NCBI RefSeq assembly: GCF_029633865.1
Contig: NC_079213.1
Location: forward strand, 98,976,845 to 99,040,844
DNA from: Lampris incognitus
Taxonomy: Eukaryota; Chordata; Actinopteri; Lampriformes; Lampridae
Reading direction: 5' to 3'
Length of the DNA: 64,000 nt
The notes beneath the pieces are model-generated. The model saw only the letters and a program-made list of their open reading frames with translations, was not told the origin of the DNA and made no database searches. Shown here in pieces: positions 35,899-44,890 of this stretch (within the stretch, counting starts at the first letter, position 1; the number at the start of each line of letters is the position of its first letter). The translations under genes and the position numbers were made by a program.

Positions 35899-38800
35899 GC
35901 ACGTAGCCACGTGGCTTTGTGTGCAGCGTGCACTTCCTGTCTGTGGTCTAGGAAGTTCTACAATTGCGAGTCGCTCACCCAAACTACTGAGCCCCAAAAC
36001 TGAAAATATCATTACTTGTGCTTTAAATACCCCCCCACTTTTTCTCCTCAGCTCAATTACTTGCATATCTTTAATTTCCTTCACCATTTCTGATCTGTAC
36101 CTTTGTCAAGAACGAGTCAGTGGGCAGATGTAGTTATATCACTAGGCTTAGCATGTGACAGTCCAAAGCTCTGCTGTGTGTTGGCTGTACCTCCAAAGAC
36201 ACCGTACCAAACTTATACATACGAGAGGGAGCCACTATCTATCTACAAGGTTGATGTAAAGCATTCATTCTTCGCTGGATTACTGGAACTGCGAGCTGAA
36301 AAACCCTGCTGATGCACCGCAGGTTTGTGGGAGGGGGGTATCAAAGGGATGACAGGTACACGCTTTCCGTGATGTAAGCGTGGAGTGTACAGAAACACAA
36401 CGTATGAATACTACTGCGTAGCAAGGAACCTCCCACATCCTTGCCTATATACACGGCCTCATCACAAGGCCGCAGCCTGAGAAAGTTAGAGTACATACGT
36501 GAGCTCTTTTTTTTATGACTTGGGACAAATATAAAACAGCACAGCCGTGTCAGTTCAAAAGAACAGGAAACCACTGTTTACAGAGGCATATGGAGCTGTG
36601 TGTTCTGCAACACGTATATTTTAACTGCTGGGGGGATGGGGGTGGATGGTTTGCAGCAACCTTCAGATCAGCTACCTTTTTGTACATTTTTTTTTATTAT
36701 CTTATTTTCACAGAGCTCATGGAGCTCATTGCTCCAGCGTCTACTTTACTTACGTTAGAAATAAAAACCGCTTGAGAAAAGGTCAGAGTAAGAGTCAGTT
36801 TTAGTGCACGTCAAACCAACTTTTATAATGAATACGAGATCACCTGCTTTCACTTGCAGACTTGTAATGAATAGACACATGTACACACACACACACACAC
36901 ACACGCACACACGCATGCACACACACATCACTAGAAACCCTTACTGTGCTGTTTGGTGTGGCCGGAGGCTGAGCTTCGCAGATGGATGGTGTAGCTCGTG
37001 ATGAAGCCTCTCTGCTGGTCAACAGCCAGCTCCTCCCATTCGATCAGGACCCGTGTGGCCTCGTGGACCAGTATTGACACGTTTGGACCAGATAACGGTT
37101 CTGGTGCACAGATGGAGTGGATGTTAGGTACACTATGCACAGAGTATATACCGAGTATATAACAGTCTTGCTTACTCTAGAATTGGGGGGGGGAGGGCAA
37201 CCCCCCAGATAGCAAAATTGCTGTGGCCCGGACCTGTCCCACACCAACACGTTCATCCAGTCCACATACCACGTGGAATGATGGCGCTGGCGCTCCTGTT
37301 TGCCAGATCTGGGCCAGAACCAACCCATAGCAATGCCGCATGTGCCACATATTTGCCAAAGGTGGCCCATATTTGTTTTGTGATATTTGGGCCATATTCA
37401 TTATTTACCACACGGGCCACTTCAGGGTCACATCCAGATTACATGTTACTGAGAGCACCGCATCTTTGCCCAAAAAAGGCCCACATTTGATTTGGCATAT
37501 TTGGGCCACTTCAGGCTCACATCCATTTTGTCAGGGCCAGAAGAAGGCCATCAGTGCCGCATCATTGCCTGAAGTGGCCCACATCCTGATGCTATCTGGG
37601 CCGTGAACCGCCACAGCTGGGACGCGAACCTGGGGCGACTACGTTAACCAGTCGACTAAAAGGTCCGACCTGTTAGCCAACCGGCTAGCAAGTCTAGTCA
37701 TCCATGCTCGTTACAATATCATTTACTGTATCCACAATATTATCTTTGCATTTAGGGCTATAGTGAGGTTGGGAATTCAGGTGAAGTAGACGCGTGAGTT
37801 TTGCAACCTACCTTCCTCTTTAGAGTAGACCAGGCCAGATGATGGACTGCTCACGCCCCTGGTCGTCACAGCATACAAAGAGACATTATACCTTACACCT
37901 GCGGTCAGACCTGGGGAAACAAAAACAGAACCAAAACAAAAACAAAAAAACAGAACAAGGAAACGACACCACAAAAAAAGAAATCTAGGTGTTAGTAAGT
38001 AAAGTTATTTAGTACAGCATCTTTCACAGAGCAAGGTCACAAAGTGCTTCACAAGCGTAAAATTGTTAAAAATAAGATCATAAAACAGTAGCAAGAAAAA
38101 AGTGTCATCATTGAACCGAACTGCATGAGGTGAAATGAATTGAACTAAGCTGAAAGGAACCATAATTCACCCCCCCCCCAAAAAAAAGCCGCATGCAAGC
38201 TTAGTTTTTTCAGTTGGATCGGTTGTGGTAGAGGAAGACACAATATAATGTAATATCACACATTCCACTAGAGGGCACTATTTCATCTCTTGATGCTTCA
38301 CCACGTTGATCATTTATTTTGAGAGCGTTGTTTGTGTTCCTGAATAGAAACTGAGCCACAGCAGATGGGGGGGGGGGCCCAGAAGTTTGACTTTACCTGT
38401 AATAGACGTGGTGGTTTGACCTTTGGACACCGTTTGCCAGTGTAGCTCTGTAGGTTTACTCGTCCATTCGAGGACATAGCCTAACAGCTCTCCTGCAGAC
38501 CCTGCGCTCTGCTCAGTCTTAGGCCGAGACCAGGACAGCACCACACTGTCATCGCCTGCAGGGGCCAGCCTTCTTAGAGCAGGCCCAGAAGCACCTACAG
38601 TATATCGTCAAAGGAAGAAAAACATGCTCAGAGGTGTTTAACAAGCTCCCTTCTGCCATTTGCACTACCACACTGTTGCAGTTTGCTTGTATGCACTCCA
38701 AGCACTGCACTGTTTACATGTCTGTACCTTCTGCTTTGTCATGTACTGTTTGAATTGGTTCTCCTGAGGGAAGTTAACACACCATACTATCTGCATGTTT

Positions 38801-41800
38801 TGTTTTGTTCACTTTTTATTTCCTTGCACAATTTGGTGCACATTTTGTTGCAAGATTTCCTCGTTTGATAGCTGGTGTTTTGTTTTTTGCATTACATAGT
38901 ACATTGGAGCTGCAAGCTCGCCTGTTTTACTTGCTATAATTGTGCACCAGACAATGAAAGTAAAGTTGAATGAAACTGGACTGAAACGAGCTGAAGTGAA
39001 CCGAACCCAGCAGAACGGAATTGCATCAACTTGAATTAATTTTTTTTTTAATTGAATTGGAAGTGGCGGCACGATGGCGCAGTAGTTAGCGCGGTCGCCT
39101 CACAGCAAGAGGGTTCTGGGTTCGAGCCCCGGGGTAGTTCAACCTTGGGGGGGTCGTCCCGAGTCGTCCTCTGTGTGGAGTTTGCATGTTCTCCCCGTGT
39201 CTGCGTGGGTTTCCTCCAGGGGCTCCGGTTTCCTCCCACAGTCCAAAGACATGTAGGTCAGGTGAATCAACCATGCTAAATTGCCCCTAAGTGTGTGTGT
39301 GTGTGTGTGTGGGGGGGGGCTGTGTGATGGCCCTGCGGCCTGTCCAGGGTGTCTCCCCACCTGCCGCCCAATGACTGCTGGGATAGGCTCCAGCATCCCC
39401 GCGACCCTGAGAACAGGATAAGCGGTTCGGATAATGGATGGATGAGTTGGAAGTGAAACGAAGTTTAAAAAATGTGTGTAGAGATGGCCTCGGTGTAAAA
39501 TATTACCTGAGTATCTGAACATTATGGTAGCAGGTGGAGATTTTCCGTATGAGGTGACAGCACTGACGCTCAGCGCCTGGACCCTTGGTGACACCTGGAC
39601 TGAACATTGGCTTACTGCAGCTGGACACCTGACCTTCTGGTTCAGACCCGGATCCAGGATTATTTCATACCACTGCACCTCGCCACTGAAATCATCTGGA
39701 GACAAGGGCTGGAGAGAAAGGTTTGCTCAAGTTCAGCACTGAACATTTGTTCGCCTGTTTTATTCAACCAGGAGTATAACATGACCGCTAAGTGTATTTA
39801 CCAGTCGTTTTAGCAGAAAATATCCCAATACCGTGCTTTTAAAGCTTCAGTCCTGAAAACCCTCCTTTTACATATCATACTGGTTATTGCGTTGATGTTT
39901 TATACAATCTAAATGTGGTTTTCAGTGAGCCATCCTCGTGCATCAACAGACCAGAGGTGTTAAAATGAAAGCCAGAAGTAGGGCCTCCACCCTTTCTTGT
40001 GGTTAAAGGGATATTTCATCTCACACAGTAAAACTCAAGGATGTGCATGTACTCACGTGCCACGCATGATGGTCAGTTATGAATGAATGTTTATTATATG
40101 TGGGAACTTTTGTAATGAGTCATTTGTAATCCACACATAACGTGTCTTTACCTTCCAGAAAACAGTCACATCCTGCAGCCCGTTTGCCTCCTTGTCTCCT
40201 AACAACCTCCAGATAGTTAACTGCTGAGACGGACCTAAACAACAAAAATAAATCAATGAACTTGTGTAACGAATCTAACTCTAGCTGCTAGTGTGTTCGC
40301 CCCCCCCCCAGTTATTCTTGGCCAATTACCCCACTCTTCCAAGCCGTCCCGGTCGCTGCTCCACCCCCTCTGCTGATCCGGGGAAGGCTGCAGACTACTA
40401 CATGCCTCCTTTGATACACGTGGAGTCACCAGCCGCTTCTTTTCACCTGATAGTGAGGAGTTTCTCCAGGGGGACGTAGTGCAGGAGAGGATCACGCAGT
40501 TCCCCGCAGTCCCCCACCCCCGAACAGGCACCCTGACTGACCAGAGGAGGCGCTAGTGCAGCGACCAGGACACATACCCACATCCGGCTTCCCACCCGCA
40601 GACACGACCAATTGTGTCTGTAGGGATGCCCGACCAAGCCGGAGGTAACACGGGGATTCGAACCAGCGATCCCTGAGTTGGCAGGCAACGGAATAGACTG
40701 CTATGCCACCCGGACGGCTGTTCAAGATGAGCACCAATCACTTTCATCAACAGCAATTTTTTCACACATAAAATTTCAGGTGGTGGCGTCTGGGTGGTGT
40801 GGCGGTCTATTCCGTTGCCTACCAACATGGGGATCGCTGGTTTGAATCCCCGTGTTACCTCTGGCTTGGTCAGGGGTCCCTACAGACACAGTTGGCCGTG
40901 TCTGCAGGTGGGAAGCCGGATGTGGGCATGTGTCCTGGTCACTGCACTAGTGCCTCCTCTGGTTGGTCAGGGCACCTGTTCAGGGGGGAGCGGGAACTGG
41001 GGGGGGGGGTAGTGTGATCCTCCCACGTGCTACGTCCCCCCGGCAAACTCCTCACAGTCACTGTCAGAAGCAGCTGGCGACTCCAAATGTATCAGAGGAG
41101 GCATGTGGTAGTCTGCAGCCCTCCCCGGATCGGCAGAGGGGATGGAGCAGCGACCGGGACGGCTCGGAAGAGTGGGGTAATTAGCCAAGTACAATTGGGG
41201 AGAAAAAGGGGGGGGAAATCCCCCCCCCCAAAAAATATTCAGGTGATGAGCTTGCCTTTGCCTGGGCTTTTCCTCCTGTACGACGGACTCCATTTGCTGC
41301 AGAGGGGGCTCTCCCTAGAGACGGGTTTGTTTGAGAAGGTGGAGCTGGGTGTGGCGGCGGGTCTCTCAGTCTTTGTAAGTCTACACACTCTGATCTGGAA
41401 CTCATATTGTGTCAGAAGCTGCAGGCCCTCCAGGCTTACCAAGCCCTCACTGAGCTCTGTTCCCTGTCCCGCTGCCTGCATAAAATACAATCACACTCAG
41501 TCACACGTAAAACCTCTTGTCGTAAATGATGTACTGGCACCTTTTAATGATAAATATGGCCAACACTAGAAGTCGTCATTTGCCATTGTAGGGAGTTCTG
41601 TAAAACCATCCCTCTACATGGCACACGGAGGGGTAGTTTTTGCTAAATGGTATTGTAAACATTAATTTACCCACGATCCATTTTCTGTCTTGAGCCTAAC
41701 GTAGGACCTGAGATGCTGTGAAGACTCTGGGCTTTTCCAGTGCAACGTAGTCCCCACTGAGTTGTTATAAAAATCTATCTGCACAATATAGGGGGTCTCT

Positions 41801-42913
41801 GGTATCACTGCAAAAAAAACAAAAAACAAAGTGCCCGTTAGAAAAACTTCCATCCAAATGTCCTTTAAAATCTATAGCATGCACCCAAGAGTGACTGTGC
41901 TCTATGAATCAAATATGATGGTTGTAAAAGGTCATTTCCAGTGTACTCAAAGCACGATGATAACCAGAAGTTGATTGCTGATACAAAAAAATGCATCATT
42001 CTTGGTTGCAATATGCGGTAAAAACACGTATTGAAAAGCTGAGCAGGCGTTCTGGGGTTGCAAAATTGTTGCCGACAGAGATGAGTTGCAGACAGGCTAG
42101 AAACAGGTGCACAAAAGCAAGGGAAGTTAACCCAACTGATAACATCTTGACCAACTAATGACAAAAGAGGCTTGCTCAAAATAGCAGATGGTTTGAGGTG
42201 ACAACATCTGCACACTGTACTCGCCGAGTCTGTTGCATACCGATATCCTTTGTGCGGAGGATGAAGGGCTCTGACTCCGACATGCCGAAGTGGTTGCTGG
42301 CGGTGACAGTCAGCAGGTACTTCTCACTGTCATCCAACCCTGTTTTTGGCATTGTGAATTCTCCCGTGCTCCGTGTCGAGTTGTAATGCACTTGGCTTCC
42401 ATTTTCCCTGTTTATATATCAGAGATGAGGACAGACACTCCTTCAGTTCCTGATCATTTGTCGTGCTCGTACAGGATATTGTTTTTTTTTTGTTCATTTC
42501 TGTTGACTTGCTTCACTGATGCACTGGCACAATTTCTCACGGTACAGTACTACCTGGTGACTGAGATGTTGAAGGTAGTGAGCAGGTATGTTTCCTGTCC
42601 CCTGTTCCACGTGCAGTCTATTACATCTGAGTGCCACGACGTCTCACAGCTAATATCTGTGGGTTTATCAGGAGGCACTGTAAGGGCAGAAGAACATCAA
42701 ACCCATTTCTGTCTAATCCAGCTCTTCAGAAAATTAGAGAAAAACATTTGCAAAGAACAGCCATCATCTTGAAAATATAATGGAGAAATATCCATCCATT
42801 ATCCGAACCGCTTATCCTGCTCTCATGGTCGCGGGGATGCTGGAGCCTATCCCAGCAGTCATTGGGCGGCAGACACCCTGGACAGGCCGCCAGGCCATCA
42901 CAGGGCCTGCCCG

Positions 42914-42995
<82 letters not shown>

Positions 42996-43785
42996 GGCAA
43001 TTTAGTACGGCCGATTCACCTGACCTACATGTCTTTGGACTGTGGGAGGAAACCGGAGCACCCGGAGGAAACCATGCAAACTCCACACAGAGGACAACCC
43101 GGGATGACCCCCCAAGGTTGGACTACCCCGGGGCTCGAACCCAGAACTTTCTTGCTGTGAGGCAACCGCGCTAACCACCGCGCCGCCCTGGAGAAATATT
43201 TTCAAGTCAATTATTTTATGCAGATTTCTGTTGCCAGAAGTACAGCACAATTCGTTTGGCATCAGTATGCCCTATAATGAAAGGATGGATAATGTTTGTA
43301 ATATGTATGGGAAAATATATTGCACATACATCCACCGGTGAGATCAAGTCCACAGACAACCTTCAAATGCCCGTCTGTCATAAGATTGCACAGCAGGATG
43401 GATTTTGGCCTGTGGATGTTGGCCAGTTTGATTTTTGCCATGCTGCAGCTTACTCTTTCCTCGTGCTGCAACAGTTGGTGGTTGAGCTCCAGGGCCAATC
43501 TGGACTTGGAACTGAGTAACAATAACAGGATTCAAGAAAAAAAACTTCTTGAAGCTTCTATAACAGAACGTGAAAACACGAGATATCCTATGACACGAAC
43601 AATCATAAATAGGAAAGTAAATGCAGAGCATATATATCATTCCCACCTGCTGTGACATGTTGCCTGTGTGGTGTGGCAGTACACCGTCAGCTCTGAGCCC
43701 AGGAGGAAGGGTGGGGCTGGCTCCACTGTCAGGTAGCCGCCGGTGCAGTTAGTGGCCATGCAACCAGCAGGGAACATGGAAAAGC
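27320..43785 (-). CDS. il23r: Class I cytokine receptor, IL-23 receptor-like (15 coding exons found; signal-peptide exon not identified)
   Basis: Joined exons (minus): 43785-43647, 43511-43330, 42678-42554, 42407-42241, 41807-41671, 41476-41256, 40234-40152, 39708-39507, 38594-38397, 37910-37812, 37100-36945, 34631-34491, 34206-34122, 28562-28472, 27976-27320, about 893 residues to a TAG stop. Order: Ig-like D1, cytokine-binding module with a degenerate WSPSY, three FN3 domains, one transmembrane helix, box-type juxtamembrane exon, tail with YMPQ and YFPQ (YxxQ is the STAT3 docking motif of this family). The end of the juxtamembrane exon and the start of the tail align by eye with human IL23R, and YFPQ near the C terminus matches too. 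Mammalian IL23R lacks the three membrane-proximal FN3 domains seen here. It lies upstream of, and parallel to, the il12rb2-like gene, as in mammals. The likely role is an IL-23-type cytokine receptor on immune cells acting through JAK2/STAT3. Confidence 0.72.
28472..28562 (-). CDS. il23r: il23r-like exon: juxtamembrane (box 1 region)
   Basis: [20 protein letters not shown] then [11 protein letters not shown], phase 2 to 0. The K.PK.ENS..IK.L segment resembles the human IL23R sequence after box 1. The tryptophan and proline spacing of a classical box 1 is weak. The 5.5-kb intron before it holds the nested transposon stack. Confidence 0.75.
29006..29187 (-). mobile_element. SINE family A, left piece of a split copy
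   Basis: CCCCCCTTTTTTTCTCCCTA to CACTTGACAGTAAGGA. The copy continues at about 33675 (GTGAGGAGTTTCGCCAGG); the RTE element sits between. Confidence 0.8.
29957..30356 (-). mobile_element. tRNA-derived SINE (family C) nested in the RTE element
   Basis: Left end is a T run; the right end read on minus gives GTCCGCGATGGTGTAGTGGT (box A) and GGATCGGGATTCGCGCTTCG (box B). Flanked by ATGGAAAT on both sides (29950s and 30358). Confidence 0.75.
30803..31840 (-). mobile_element. L2-type LINE, 5'-truncated, nested in the RTE element
   Basis: The minus strand encodes [57 protein letters not shown] and [11 protein letters not shown], typical of the L2/Maui-type RT C terminus. The 3' end is at left with the teleost tail CATTTAGCCGACGCTTTTAT and (ACATT)n. 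Broken into three frames. Confidence 0.82.
33675..33945 (-). mobile_element. SINE family A, right piece of the split copy
   Basis: Continues from 29187: GTGAGGAGTTTCGCCAGGGC to the tRNA-like head near 33940 (GGCGTCCAGGGAGCATAGTG on minus). Confidence 0.8.
34122..34206 (-). CDS. il23r: il23r-like exon: transmembrane helix
   Basis: 85 nt: [20 protein letters not shown] followed by VCWSCVKKR. About 21 hydrophobic residues followed by basic stop-transfer residues. Phase 1 to 2; joins the D6 exon as DPA-V. Confidence 0.85.
34491..34631 (-). CDS. il23r: il23r-like exon: D6, second half
   Basis: [20 protein letters not shown] through [18 protein letters not shown], ending ADPA in phase 1. [10 protein letters not shown] is a strong FN3 end pattern. 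The roughly 2.3-kb intron upstream holds a SINE split by a MITE. Confidence 0.85.
34745..35505 (-). mobile_element. SINE family A split by a MITE
   Basis: Left piece 34745-34796, right piece 35115-35505. Outer flanks AAAGAAAGTATTCT (about 34725) and AAAGAAGGTATTCT (about 35504) are the target duplication. Lies in the il23r-like intron between exons D6a and D6b. Confidence 0.82.
34797..35114. mobile_element. MITE with 37-bp perfect terminal inverted repeats
   Basis: Left TIR 34797-34833 (TCTGTGCATAACTGTAGTCC...) is the exact reverse complement of 35078-35114. 318 bp in total, no transposase apart from a 27-codon open frame. Possible CCAAT target duplication. Confidence 0.85.
35828..35900. repeat. 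(GT)n microsatellite
   Basis: About 33 GT units, ending GTGCGTGTGCACG. Produces spurious His-Thr and Cys-Val open frames. Confidence 0.97.
36883..36926. repeat. (CA)n microsatellite
   Basis: Interrupted CA tract inside the il23r-like intron, close to the donor of exon 36945-37100. Confidence 0.95.
36945..37100 (-). CDS. il23r: il23r-like exon: D6, first half
   Basis: [20 protein letters not shown], then EWEEL ... [13 protein letters not shown]. It corresponds to exon 107-259 of the downstream receptor. Donor GTAAGG follows CACA; a CA microsatellite lies 40 bp into the intron. Confidence 0.85.
37204..37600. mobile_element. MITE with CCCAGATAGCA ends
   Basis: CCCAGATAGCA at 37204-37214 is inverted at 37590-37600 (TGCTATCTGGG). 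The inside has repeated modules TTTGGGCCACTTCAGGCTCA and GGCCCACATTTG. No coding capacity. Lies in the il23r-like intron between D5b and D6a. Confidence 0.75.
37610..37695 (-). mobile_element. tRNA-like SINE head
   Basis: On minus: TTTTAGTCGACTGGTTAACG (box A-like) and GGTTCGCGTCCCAGC (box B-like) about 35 bp apart. No continuing SINE body was recognised. Confidence 0.45.
37812..37910 (-). CDS. il23r: il23r-like exon: D5, second half
   Basis: 99 nt: [20 protein letters not shown] then [24 protein letters not shown]3 F-strand. Same length and phase as exon 472-570 of the downstream receptor. Confidence 0.85.
38397..38594 (-). CDS. il23r: il23r-like exon: D5, first half
   Basis: [20 protein letters not shown], then SWSRPK ... 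[11 protein letters not shown] ... Y.LEW FN3 pattern, ending at donor GTAAAG in phase 1. Confidence 0.85.
39063..39446 (+). mobile_element. V-SINE copy
   Basis: tRNA-like head GGCGGCACGATGGCGCAGTA with box B GGGTTCGAGCCCC, V-core (GTGGAGTTTGCATGTTCTCC, CAGTCCAAAGACATGTAGGT), (GT)n, tail TGACTGCTGGGATAGGCTCC and ATGGATGG end. il23r-like intron. Confidence 0.9.
39507..39708 (-). CDS. il23r: il23r-like exon: D4, second half
   Basis: [20 protein letters not shown] through [19 protein letters not shown]. The [11 protein letters not shown] end is the usual FN3 G-strand pattern. Phase 0 to 1. Confidence 0.85.
40152..40234 (-). CDS. il23r: il23r-like exon: D4, first half
   Basis: [20 protein letters not shown] then QDVTVFWK, phase 1 to 0, donor GTAAAG. 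It matches exon 3357-3430 of the downstream receptor. Confidence 0.85.
40290..40716 (-). mobile_element. SINE family A (minus copy of an inverted pair)
   Basis: C run and TTCTTGGCCAATTACCCC at left; tRNA-like head near 40716. About 70 bp from a plus copy, in the same il23r-like intron. Confidence 0.88.
40786..41236 (+). mobile_element. SINE family A (plus copy of an inverted pair)
   Basis: Full head (GGCGTCTGGGTGGTGTGGCG ... GTTTGAATCCCC), body and C/A tail. TTCAGGTG at both flanks (about 40777 and 41239). Ends about 20 bp from the exon 41256-41476 border. Confidence 0.88.
41256..41476 (-). CDS. il23r: il23r-like exon: D3, second half with degenerate WSxWS and a GC donor
   Basis: Encodes [18 protein letters not shown] and ends [21 protein letters not shown]. 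The signature reads W-S-P-S-Y instead of W-S-x-W-S. No GT is available at the expected end; AAAG/GCAAGC fits the known minor GC-AG donor class and gives the required phase 1. A SINE begins about 20 bp beyond this donor. Confidence 0.75.
41671..41807 (-). CDS. il23r: il23r-like exon: D3, first half
   Basis: [20 protein letters not shown], then LHWKSPES ... [11 protein letters not shown], ending in phase 0 at GTAAAT. The L.W.SP pattern is typical of the second cytokine-binding FN3. Confidence 0.85.
42241..42407 (-). CDS. il23r: il23r-like exon: D2, second half
   Basis: Encodes [20 protein letters not shown] through [20 protein letters not shown] and the hinge LRTKDIG. Starts by completing an Arg codon (phase 2) and ends in phase 1. 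Confidence 0.85.
42554..42678 (-). CDS. il23r: il23r-like exon: D2, first half
   Basis: [20 protein letters not shown] then CTWNRG: the same PP..P..I.C ... CTW pattern as exon 7689-7812, with the same phases (1 to 2). Confidence 0.85.
42786..43190 (-). mobile_element. V-SINE copy with long (CA)n
   Basis: ATCCATCCATTATCCGAACC (tail) at left, tRNA-like head GGGCGGCGCGGTGGTTAGCG on minus at right, with an AC tract at 42917-42992 inside. Intron between il23r-like exons 42678 and 43330. Confidence 0.9.
43330..43511 (-). CDS. il23r: il23r-like exon: D1, second part
   Basis: Encodes [20 protein letters not shown], a cysteine-bearing segment, and ends VCGLDLTGG in phase 1. It is the counterpart of the il12rb2-like exon that ends CGLDITTG. 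Confidence 0.8.
43647..43785 (-). CDS. il23r: il23r-like exon: D1, first part
   Basis: Starts [20 protein letters not shown] after acceptor CTGCACAG and ends CHSR-type in phase 2 at GTGGGA. Cysteines and a [20 protein letters not shown] strand fit an Ig-like domain. Where the other receptor has one D1 exon of 276 nt, this gene uses two (139 and 182 nt). Confidence 0.75.
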
Positions 43786-44053
43786 CTGTGCAGAGCAGAA
43801 CAATAAACACATCTTTTCATAGCAGCGAAATGTCCACGGCTGAGTTACAGTCAGCTAGATGGGACAGCCCTGCTCCGTCCCCCCTTAAACCTCAAGGCGG
43901 GTGACACTACTTGAATTATCATATATCCTTATAATCTTCTTTCTGCAATCTTTTCCGCTGGTCCGGGTGTCATGCTATTCAGCACTACTCCTGTGGATGT
44001 TAGCAGGTTTTACTGCCGTATTTGCACGCTATACACACGTTTCTTTCTTAATA

Positions 44054-44698
44054 TACTACTACTACTACTACTTTTGGCTGTTACCCGTTAGGGGTCACCA
44101 CAGCGGATCATCCGTTTCCATTTCTTCCTGTCCTCTTCATCTTCCTCTGTCACACCAGCCACCTGCATGTCCTCCCTCACCACATCCATAAACCTCCTCT
44201 TTGGCCTTCCTCTTTTCCTCTTCCCTGGCAGCTCCATATTCAGCATCCTTCTCCCAATATACCCAGCATCTCTCCTCCACACATGTCCAAACCATCTCAA
44301 TCTTGCCTCGCTTGCTTTGTCTCCAAACCGCCCAACCTTAGCTGTGCCTCTAATATACTCGTTCCTAATCTTGTCCTTCTTCATCACTCTCAGTGAAAAT
44401 CTTAGCATCTTCAACTCTGCCACCTCCAGCTCCACCTCCTGTCTTTTCGTCAGTGCCACTGTCTCCAAACCATACAACATAGCTGGTCTCACAACCATCT
44501 TGTAAACCTTCCCTTTAACTCTTGCTGGTACCCTTCTGTCGCAAATCACTCCTGACACTCTTCTCCACCCACTCCACTCTGCCTGCACTCTCTTCTTGGG
44601 ACAGTTGACCCCAAGTATTTAAACTCATACGCCTTCATCACCTCTACTCCTTGCATCCTCACCATTCCACTGTCTCCCTCTCATTCACGCATAGGATA
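44054..44698 (-). mobile_element. RTE-type LINE, 3' fragment
   Basis: The minus strand encodes [20 protein letters not shown] through [17 protein letters not shown], the C terminus of the same RTE family as 20104-22654. (ACT)n tail at left. Lies upstream of il23r-like exon 43785. Confidence 0.9.
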
Positions 44699-44735
44699 TA
44701 TTCTTGTTTTGTTTCGTTTTTAATTAGCCTGCTTC

Positions 44736-44890
44736 TAAATCAAGTCAAGTCAATTTTATTTGTATAGCCCAATATCACAAATTACAAATTTGCCTCAGGG
44801 GCTTTACAGCAACACAACATCCTGTCGTTAGACCCTTGCATCAGAGAAGGAACAACTCCCTAAAAAAAAACACGCTTTACCAGGGAGAAA
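44736..44890. repeat. Dispersed repeat, copy 1
   Basis: AAATCAAGTCAAGTCAATTT, TTGTATAGCCCAATATCACA, GGAACAACTCCCTAAAA. The same sequence recurs at 46443. A common teleost repeat type, family not identified. Confidence 0.7.

Noticed and set aside
35649-36133. His-Thr and Cys-Val repeat proteins (also near 42.9, 50.3 and 58.0 kb)
   Set aside because: Products of CA/GT microsatellites.
36150-36320. THAP-like cysteine pattern (CVGCTSKDT) on plus
   Set aside because: Too short, no further THAP residues, frame closes quickly.
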